From Christensenella sp. UBA4263 (GTDB taxonomy: Bacteria > Bacillota > Clostridia > Christensenellales > Aristaeellaceae), in the NCBI GenBank assembly GCA_002395225.1, contig DGWH01000051.1, forward strand, positions 12,799-24,038: DNA of 11,240 nt. Reading direction: 5' to 3'. The notes under the pieces are model-generated. The model worked only from the letters and a program-made list of their open reading frames with translations, did not search any database and was not told the origin of the DNA. This document shows positions 6,250 to 11,240 of the stretch, piece after piece; position 1 is the first letter of the stretch; each line of letters starts with the position of its first letter. Made by a program: the position numbers and the translations under genes.

Positions 6250-7716
6250 ATGATTACAGGCGAACTGAAAAACAAGATTGACGGGATCTGGGACATTTTC
6301 TGGTCATCCGGCATGACGAATCCGTTGACCGTCATCGAGCAAATTACCTATCTGCTGTTCATTAAGATTCTGGATGACAATGAACAGCGCAAGGAATCCA
6401 ATGCCGCTGCTTTTGACATGCCTGTGGTTGATCCTATTTTTGACCAGAATCACCAGAACTGCCGCTGGTCGGTTTTCCGTCAGTATGACCCTGAAACCAT
6501 GTTTTCAAACATGACGGAAAAGGTGTTTCCGTTTATCAAGACGGAACTGACCGCCGGCAAAGACACCGCCTTTGCCCGGTATATGAAGGATGCCCTGTTC
6601 CTTGTTCCGACACCTCGCGTGCTGGCGAAAGTAGTCGATGCCCTGACCAGCCTGGACCTGAACAACAAGGACATTATGGGCGATGTGTATGAGTATCTTT
6701 TGTCTCAGATCGCTCAGAGCGGCACCAATGGGCAGTTCCGGACACCCCGTCACATTATCAAGATGATGGTGGAGCTGATGCAGCCGACACTGGAGGACAG
6801 CATCTGTGATCCGGCAATGGGCTCGGCGGGATTTATCTGCGCCGCGGCACAGTACATTTCGGAACATTACGCGAAAGAACTGATGCAGAAGGCAAACAAG
6901 CAGCACTATACCACCACCATGTTTACCGGCTTTGACACGGATCAGACCATGCTGCGCATCGGCGCCATGAACATGATGCTGCACGGCGTTGAGGCACCCA
7001 ATATCACCTGGATGGATTCCCTTTCCGAGGACAATACCCACAGAGATGAATACTCCCTGATCATGGCCAATCCGCCTTTCACCGGAAGTCTGGACAAAGA
7101 AACCATCTCCAAGGACCTGCTGACGATTGCGCCAACCAAGAAGACAGAACTCCTGTTCCTCGCGCTATTCCTGAAAGCGCTTAAAACGGGCGGCCGCTGT
7201 GCCTCCATTGTTCCGGACGGTGTTCTTTTCGGCTCCTCCAAAGCACATAAAGCCCTGCGGCAGGAATTGGTGGAATTCAACCGTCTCGAGGCGGTCATCT
7301 CCATGCCCTCTGGTGTGTTTAAGCCTTACGCCGGTGTATCCACGGCGATCCTGATCTTTACCAAAACCGGCCACGGCGGCACCGATAAGGTCTGGTTCTA
7401 TGACATGAAAGCCGACGGATTCAGCCTGGATGACAAGCGCAGCCCGATCGAGGCCAGTGACATTCCGGACATTATTGCCCGTTTCCACAATCTCGCCGGG
7501 GAGGAAACCAGAGAACGCACCGAGCAGAGCTTCTTTGTTCCGAAACAGGAGATCATTGACAATGGCTATGATCTGTCCATCAACAAGTACAAGAAAACGG
7601 AATATGTACCGGTTGAATATCCGCCCACTAGCGATATTCTTGATGAACTGGACCGCCTGAATGACCTGATTGTCGAGGAGACGAAGAAGCTTCGGGAACT
7701 GCTTAAGAATGACTGA
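6250..7716 (+). CDS. hsdM: Type I restriction-modification methyltransferase subunit
   Basis: This is a 488-residue N6-adenine DNA methyltransferase subunit of a type I restriction-modification enzyme. Two HsdM and one HsdS transfer methyl groups from S-adenosylmethionine to adenines at the sequence chosen by HsdS. Residues 1-150 form the helical N-terminal domain (MTNPLTVIEQITYLLFIKIL is characteristic). QFRTPR (162-167) precedes the catalytic domain with SAM-binding motif I DPAMGSAGF (187-195) and catalytic motif IV NPPF (274-277). The C-terminal end (465-488) is helical, as expected for HsdS contact. Length is normal and no lesions are seen. The start is supported by a GGGGGAGA run about 8 bases upstream of ATG 6250. 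Oddly, hsdS does not follow directly but begins about 3 kb later, and no hsdR is visible. The gene is G+C-richer than the cargo after it. Confidence 0.95.
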   Translation: MITGELKNKIDGIWDIFWSSGMTNPLTVIEQITYLLFIKILDDNEQRKESNAAAFDMPVVDPIFDQNHQNCRWSVFRQYDPETMFSNMTEKVFPFIKTELTAGKDTAFARYMKDALFLVPTPRVLAKVVDALTSLDLNNKDIMGDVYEYLLSQIAQSGTNGQFRTPRHIIKMMVELMQPTLEDSICDPAMGSAGFICAAAQYISEHYAKELMQKANKQHYTTTMFTGFDTDQTMLRIGAMNMMLHGVEAPNITWMDSLSEDNTHRDEYSLIMANPPFTGSLDKETISKDLLTIAPTKKTELLFLALFLKALKTGGRCASIVPDGVLFGSSKAHKALRQELVEFNRLEAVISMPSGVFKPYAGVSTAILIFTKTGHGGTDKVWFYDMKADGFSLDDKRSPIEASDIPDIIARFHNLAGEETRERTEQSFFVPKQEIIDNGYDLSINKYKKTEYVPVEYPPTSDILDELDRLNDLIVEETKKLRELLKND

Positions 7717-7793
7717 TCATTGTCAGGTGGTTCAGCGCTGACAGGGCTGCCGGCGATCGCAAAACAGAATCAAACGAGCGAGAGAAATACCAT

Positions 7794-7970
7794 ATGGATA
7801 AAACGCGTTCGCCGGTTTCTTTTCCGGATGAACGGATGGATACCTCGACCGCTTCAGAGGAATTCAAATCAAATAATCGTCGGTATAAGACCAGGCTTAA
7901 AGCATACAATGAACAAGGATTTTACCTGGTACAATCCTGGAAAAGGGAGCTTTGGATAAATATTTGGTAG
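7794..7970 (+). CDS. Small ORF between hsdM and DUF4869 gene, probably frameshifted
   Basis: A 58-residue frame begins MDKTRSPVSFPDER and contains RRYKTRLKAYNEQGFYLVQS followed by WKREL. The second half looks like conserved protein. At the end the frame breaks: one base off, from about 7952, the text reads LDKYLVERGNGNAEHPFW and stops at 8006-8008, overlapping the start of the next gene. That overlap is typical of compact operons, so the original gene may have run 7794-8008 and lost frame near 7950. The ribosome binding site is weak (GAGCGAGAG upstream). I do not recognise the family. A longer frame over the same bases (7720-7959) is less protein-like. The 77 bases after the hsdM stop hold only a weak TGTCAG/CTGACA inverted repeat (7721-7743). 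Confidence 0.4.
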   Translation: MDKTRSPVSFPDERMDTSTASEEFKSNNRRYKTRLKAYNEQGFYLVQSWKRELWINIW

Positions 7971-7985
7971 AACGGGGAAACGGTA

Positions 7986-8423
7986 ATGCTGAACATCCTT
8001 TTTGGTGAATGCCCGGAAGCAATTTACAATACAAGTATGTATTTTGACAATCAATATCTGGATTGCTGGATGGAAGATCCCTTTGCAGCAGAGGTTATTG
8101 CCAGTATTGAAAAAGGGAAGATCTTGAGCCCACAGGCCATTGATACAAAAGCTCTTGGTGTAATTCCTACAACAAAGATTTCCGGTGGTGTAAAAACCAT
8201 CCTACTTGTAAAGAATTTGCCACAGAAGATATTTAATGCCTCTACCTGCGGGAATAACTGTGCGAAATATCTGCTGAAAATCGGACGAATGCAGGAAGTA
8301 ACCATTAATCTGCATCATCTTATGACATTCCCCGGAAGAAGATTTGAACTTCGAATCGTCAATACAGATGTTATTGTTCACAATATGCATGAAATGATTG
8401 AGAATGCAGTCAACCTGCTTTAA
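7986..8423 (+). CDS. DUF4869 domain protein
   Basis: This is a 145-residue soluble protein that I recognise as the DUF4869 family: MLNILFGECPEAIYNTSMYF at the start, then WMEDPFAAEVI, a central SGGVKTILL, and NASTCGNNCAKYLLKIG followed by VTINLHHLMTF. The family has no established function known to me, but its genes are regularly found directly before a small ATP-binding protein gene in accessory regions of clostridial genomes, as here. The conserved CGNNC pair of cysteines could bind metal or form a redox site. The frame is complete. A modest GGGG at 7974-7977 precedes ATG 7986. Its stop overlaps the ribosome binding site of the next gene, so the two should be translated together in fixed ratio. 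Confidence 0.8.
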   Translation: MLNILFGECPEAIYNTSMYFDNQYLDCWMEDPFAAEVIASIEKGKILSPQAIDTKALGVIPTTKISGGVKTILLVKNLPQKIFNASTCGNNCAKYLLKIGRMQEVTINLHHLMTFPGRRFELRIVNTDVIVHNMHEMIENAVNLL

Positions 8424-8434
8424 GGGGCAATGTG

Positions 8435-8905
8435 ATGAGTGGAACCGTTTCGGTAATGGTTGAAAACAACCGTGTGAGATATTCTTTTGAGCTGAAACGA
8501 AACATTACGATTCTTTCAGGTGACAGTGCTGCTGGCAAGACGACACTGATGGAGATGATTTCTGCATATGAGCAGAATCCGAACAGCGGGATAACGGTTC
8601 AGTGTAAAAAGGACTGCAGAGTTGTTTCCGGTGTTCGCTGGCAGGAACAGTTAAAGCTAATCAGGGACAGCGTTGTATTTATCGATGACGGGAATGAATT
8701 TATACGTGAGAAAGCCTTCGCTGACCAGGTAAAGAAAACAGATAACTATTATGTGATTGCGACAAGAATTAATCTGTCCATGATTCCTTACAGTGTTGAG
8801 GAAATATACGAAATCAAAAACAAGACAAAAGGTCATGGGAAAATCAAGCGATTATACAGCGGATTTCGCCAATTGTATCCGACGAGCGCAGCCGTGAACA
8901 GATGA
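8435..8905 (+). CDS. ATP-binding partner of DUF4869 protein, C-terminally truncated
   Basis: This is a 156-residue P-loop ATPase-like protein. Seen are NITILSGDSAAGKTTLMEMI with Walker A GDSAAGKT, and a Walker B-like strand SVVFIDDGNEF, followed by TDNYYVIATR, a sensor-like strand usual in this family. It is the standard partner of DUF4869 proteins. ATG 8435 is preferred over GTG 8432 because AAGGGG (8422-8427) fits it better. The frame ends at TGA 8903 after LYPTSAAVNR, but family-like sequence continues one base over (DDLLIVDDSDVGYSFFK from 8901). A single-base change near 8895-8900 therefore cut the protein. The family's further C-terminal region is also absent, as another relic begins at about 9002. 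The ATPase core could still fold; whether the pair still works is unclear. Confidence 0.75.
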   Translation: MSGTVSVMVENNRVRYSFELKRNITILSGDSAAGKTTLMEMISAYEQNPNSGITVQCKKDCRVVSGVRWQEQLKLIRDSVVFIDDGNEFIREKAFADQVKKTDNYYVIATRINLSMIPYSVEEIYEIKNKTKGHGKIKRLYSGFRQLYPTSAAVNR

Positions 8906-8996
8906 TTTGCTGATTGTCGATGATTCCGATGTGGGTTATTCATTTTTTAAAGGTAAGGGATCCAGTACATATCTGCAAAAGGAAAGAATTAGGTAG
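8901..8996 (+). pseudogene. Frameshifted tail of the ATP-binding gene
   Basis: This frame is offset by +1 from the ATPase gene. It reads DDLLIVDDSDVGYSFFK, which resembles the family's continuation after LYPTS, then less convincing sequence to TAG 8994-8996. Skipping one base at 8900 would join it to the main frame. The remaining C-terminal part expected for the family is gone, so a deletion junction probably lies between about 8955 and 9000. Confidence 0.6.
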
Positions 8997-9001
8997 GTTA
9001 G

Positions 9002-9737
9002 TATAATCAAGACGCCATTATATCTGTGGGCTGTCGGGTGAAGTCCCATATAGGTACACTGTTCAGAATCTAGGCTTCTAATGTTCTGAAGGAATATATG
9101 AAATAGGGCGCTGCACTGGATAACGAATGATTGAAGCAGCTTGGCAGAGACAAGTACTTTGATAAACTGCTTGCCCGGATTCATGATATTCGCCTATCTG
9201 AAAAGGTATTCTGGCATAAGAGGCAGAATATCTATGCCACCAGCATTGATTACGAATCCAGGGGCAGAATACTCTCTCTTTCTTTAACAGATGCAGAATA
9301 AGATGTTCTGGACCGCGAACATAAATACGGTGGCCGAAGTTATCTGCTCTCAGGATGAAACTGTGGAGACCGTTATGAATAGTTTTCCCGGTTAGGAGAC
9401 AGAATCAAAAAGGAACGATACGGAAATCGCAGAAAACTATCTGTTGCTAAAGAAACTGGATGCACTGAATAAATCGTAATGGTGTATCTGGACATCGCGG
9501 AAGAGCAGACGCTGAATCAGAAACCGATGTACATGAAGGACCGGCAGAAGACAATTGATGATTATCTGTGCATGACACGGCGGGATGCTCTGGAAACAGC
9601 AGACCGTGTGACGTATATACGGTTCATACTAAAAGCACCTAATGAATTATGAAAAGTACCAGAAGAAGCAGAAACAGCATTTATCATCAGTGGACCAGTA
9701 TTTCCTGCAAACATTGGATAAGCTGGATGCGCTTGCA
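9002..9737 (+). pseudogene. RhuM-family virulence protein relic
   Basis: This is a heavily mutated copy of a RhuM-family gene (named after the Salmonella SPI-3 gene; often found inside type I restriction loci). The first frame reads YNQDAIISVGCRVKSHIGT, VLKEYMK, YFDKLLARIHDIRLSEKVFW and NIYATSIDYE, with stops at 9071, 9104, 9128 and 9299. A shifted frame from 9294 gives QNKMFWTANINTVAEVI and NYLLLKKLDALN, with stops at 9393 and 9477. A third frame gives MVYLDIAEEQTLNQKPMYMK and IDDYLCMTRRDAL. The last part (from 9642) gives NYEKYQKKQKQHLSSVDQYF and runs open into the deaminase. The N-terminal DNA-binding-like half is missing; the 5' edge abuts the broken ATPase gene. At least six stops and three frameshifts rule out function. 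Confidence 0.87.
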
Positions 9738-9809
9738 GATTGGAATGATAGATATAACAGGACCATGATGTATTGCCATGATAAACCGCTGAGATGGAGG
9801 GAAGGAACC

Positions 9810-10205
9810 ATGGATCAAATTTGGATTGACATGTACAATGCTGCAAAGAATGTGCTTAATGCCAGGATAATTTCTGATTATGTGACGGCAGGAGAAGTGT
9901 CTGCCGCTGTACGTTCGAAATCAGGAAAAATATACGTCGGTGTATGCATTGACACCTGTTCGACACTGGGAATCTGTGCCGAGCGGAATGCGATCTTCAA
10001 CATGATCACCAACGGCGAACATGAAATTGATCGGGTTCTCTGCATCCCACCGAATGAAGGAAAAGGCGCGCCGTGCGGTGCTTGCAGAGAGCTGATGGTT
10101 CAACTGATGCCTGGACGTTACAAGGAGATAGAAATCATGATCGACTATTCCAAAGACCGCGTAATGAAGCTCGGAGAACTGACGCCGGAATGGTGGATAG
10201 ATTAA
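9810..10205 (+). CDS. Cytidine deaminase-like zinc enzyme
   Basis: This 131-residue protein belongs to the cytidine deaminase superfamily, which removes the amino group from cytosine rings by zinc-activated water. The zinc and proton-shuttle motifs are present in order: C56-A-E58 in GICAERNAIFNM, and P88-C89-G-A-C92 in GAPCGACREL. C56, C89 and C92 are the expected zinc ligands and E58 the catalytic glutamate. Length matches free tetrameric cytidine deaminases, but the C-terminal MKLGELTPEWW end suggests a specialised or divergent member. ATG 9810 is the start because GGAGG (9796-9800) stands 9 bases before it. The same frame is open back to 9642, but that part is the RhuM relic's tail. The substrate (free nucleoside, nucleotide or antibiotic such as blasticidin S) cannot be told from sequence. 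It is fully intact in the middle of decayed genes. Confidence 0.85.
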   Translation: MDQIWIDMYNAAKNVLNARIISDYVTAGEVSAAVRSKSGKIYVGVCIDTCSTLGICAERNAIFNMITNGEHEIDRVLCIPPNEGKGAPCGACRELMVQLMPGRYKEIEIMIDYSKDRVMKLGELTPEWWID

Positions 10206-10211
10206 ACACAG

Positions 10212-10400
10212 TTTTTTTGACGCCGGACGAGGTTCTGCATCATCTGCCGACTTTGGCTCAGATCCCAAAAAAGATCTGCTATAACATGGTGGAGATGACT
10301 GTTACGATCGAGTGATTTCGAGATAAACAACGATGATTATAGGAAAGCGATTCTGATGCTACGTATTGGGTCTACAACACAGCAATCACCGAGGAAGTAC
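10212..10400 (+). pseudogene. Unassigned coding relic after the deaminase
   Basis: Two protein-like stretches lie between the deaminase and the small antitoxin-like gene. One reads FLTPDEVLHHLPTLAQIPKK and continues to TGA at 10313-10315. The other, in another frame, reads ATYWVYNTAITEEVLK and ends in TGA just before 10410. Neither has a start signal and I recognise neither. They may be pieces of one lost gene, perhaps a partner of the next small gene. Otherwise the 245-base gap shows no terminator or promoter I can support. Confidence 0.25.
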
Positions 10401-10450
10401 TAAAATGATTTCTGCGCGGTATGCTAACAAGGCAGAGGAGGAACTATACT

Positions 10451-10630
10451 GTGGCAATTGTTAGAATGATGATAAAGAAAACGGACAAACCTTCTGAAGA
10501 ACAGTTACAAACCGTTCGTAAAGATAGCAGAAAAACAATCGTTTTTGATAAAGACTCTTCGGAAATGACAGTTGAAATGTTGGCAAGGTTTAAAAGGGTT
10601 CAGTCAAAAAGAAAAACTATGATAAAATAA
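10451..10630 (+). CDS. Small antitoxin-like protein
   Basis: This is a 59-residue basic protein starting at GTG 10451, chosen because GAGGAGG (10435-10441) lies 9 bases upstream; an in-frame ATG at 10466 is possible but poorly placed. The N-terminus (V/M)AIVRMMIKK and the segment TIVFDKDSSEMTVEMLARFK recall the acidic 'YDEDSPELT.EML..F' pattern of many small antitoxin-like proteins in Firmicutes. No toxin gene sits beside it: upstream is a relic, downstream is hsdS. It may be an orphan antitoxin or part of a lost toxin-antitoxin pair. Without a family match this stays tentative, but the strong ribosome binding site and intact frame argue for a real gene. Confidence 0.55.
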   Translation: MAIVRMMIKKTDKPSEEQLQTVRKDSRKTIVFDKDSSEMTVEMLARFKRVQSKRKTMIK

Positions 10631-10646
10631 TTCTACAGCTCTGTAC

Positions 10647-10671
10647 GCGGAGGTGTATCCGCCCTGTTTTT
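10647..10671 (+). terminator. Weak terminator-like hairpin before hsdS
   Basis: A 5-bp stem GCGGA (10647-10651) / TCCGC (10658-10662) with a 6-base loop is followed by CCTGTTTTTG. It is short, so it may act as a partial terminator between the small gene and hsdS, or be chance. Confidence 0.35.
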
Positions 10672-10714
10672 GTAAAACCATACTGTTAAAATCGGATTTG
10701 TGGAGATAAGTAGA

Positions 10715-11240
10715 ATGAAGGTACGACTCGGAGACTATATAAAAGAGTATACTGTTCGTAATAAAAGTCTAGAAGATATTCCTGTTTATAGTGTTACTAA
10801 TAGGGAAGGATTCTGTACAGGCTATTTTGATAAGGATGTTGCCAGTCAAGAACGTTCAACTTACAAAATAGTCCCCAAAGGATGCTTCGCTTATAATCCA
10901 TCACGAATCAATGTTGGATCAGTTGATTGGCAACGTCATCTTGACCGTGTAATTGTCAGCCCGTTGTATGTTGTTTTTTCAGTATCACCGGATCTTCTAC
11001 CCCAGTACTTGTTTTATTTCCTTAAGAGCGATATTTCCTTGACTTTCATTCGCAGCGCGGCAACAGGAAGTGTTCGCGATAATCTAAAGTTTTCTATGCT
11101 TCAAGAGTTTCCTATTGAAATACGGACAGTAGAGAAACAGGCAGAAATCGTTGCAATACTTGACAAAGTAAAGGCAATCTGCGATTTGTATCAGCGTAAG
11201 CTCGATATTTTGGACAACCTCATCAAAGCCCGATTTGTCG
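10715..11240 (+). CDS. hsdS: Type I restriction-modification specificity subunit (partial)
   Basis: The first 175 codons are present and the frame is open at the window end. HsdS chooses the bipartite DNA target for HsdM methylation and, if HsdR exists, cleavage. Residues 1 to about 133 form the first target-recognition domain, including PVYSVTNREGF, FAYNPSRINVGSV (58-70) and SAATGSVRDNLKFSML. Then comes the conserved helical spacer, IEIRTVEKQAEIVAILDKVK, ending ILDNLIKARFV, which normally leads to a second target-recognition domain. The start is fixed by GGAG (10702-10705), 9 bases before ATG 10715. This stretch is A+T-richer than hsdM, and the gene is separated from hsdM by about 3 kb of cargo. 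That suggests either insertion of cargo or replacement of the original hsdS end of the locus. Confidence 0.92.
   Translation, partial: MKVRLGDYIKEYTVRNKSLEDIPVYSVTNREGFCTGYFDKDVASQERSTYKIVPKGCFAYNPSRINVGSVDWQRHLDRVIVSPLYVVFSVSPDLLPQYLFYFLKSDISLTFIRSAATGSVRDNLKFSMLQEFPIEIRTVEKQAEIVAILDKVKAICDLYQRKLDILDNLIKARFV

Noticed and set aside
7721..7743. TGTCAG/CTGACA inverted repeat after hsdM as a terminator
   Set aside because: The stem is only 6 bp with an 11-base loop and there is no T-run after it.
7720..7959. 79-codon frame right after hsdM
   Set aside because: It has no ribosome binding site and its translation is basic and irregular; the overlapping frame at 7794 is more protein-like and its continuation fits the next gene's start.
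10073..10315. 80-codon frame overlapping the deaminase end
   Set aside because: The first half is a shifted reading of the deaminase's zinc-site region. Only the tail after 10206 may be a relic, listed separately.
1..11240. CRISPR arrays, tRNA, rRNA and insertion sequences
   Set aside because: I looked for regular direct repeats with spacers, cloverleaf-type arms with CCA-like ends, and transposase reading frames with terminal inverted repeats, and saw none. The decay in 3.8-5.2 kb and 8.9-9.7 kb has no visible mobile-element ends.

Overview
The window looks like a chromosome segment from a Bacillota (Firmicutes), clostridia-like bacterium. The evidence is strong GGAGG-type ribosome binding sites, short gene spacing, a heterodimeric-type ABC exporter pair, a conserved but uncharacterised small Firmicutes protein, and a DUF4869/ATP-binding gene pair typical of gut Clostridia. 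This assignment is inference from gene style only. All supported genes lie on the + strand.

Region 1 (1-2629) is a tidy, G+C-richer operon. It holds the last codons of one ABC exporter subunit, a complete second ABC exporter subunit, and a secreted SH3-like protein, closed by a clear intrinsic terminator. Region 2 (2636-3466) is a single conserved hypothetical gene with its own candidate promoter and a very long terminator-type hairpin.

Region 3 (about 3640-5193) is decayed DNA. It contains a wrecked AAA-ATPase-like/PD-(D/E)XK-type gene with several frameshifts, an internal stop and a missing C-terminal part, followed by an unidentified coding relic.

Region 4 (5116-11240) is an A+T-richer defence-type island. 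A helix-turn-helix protein with an unassigned C-terminal domain is preceded by four TGTACA palindromes. A structured 224-base leader follows, then hsdM, the methyltransferase subunit of a type I restriction-modification system. The specificity gene hsdS starts only at 10715 and runs off the window end. About 3 kb of cargo separates the two: a probable small frameshifted gene, a DUF4869 gene, its ATP-binding partner (frameshifted near its end), a heavily mutated RhuM-family relic, an intact cytidine-deaminase-like gene, an unassigned relic, and a small antitoxin-like gene. No hsdR lies in the window.

The likely working units are the ABC exporter operon and an hsdM...hsdS methylation module whose interior has been a hotspot for gene gain and decay. 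The deaminase is the main cargo gene that still looks fully intact. The least explained elements are the regulator with its operator-like repeats, the three-hairpin leader before hsdM, and the role of a free deaminase inside a restriction-modification locus.
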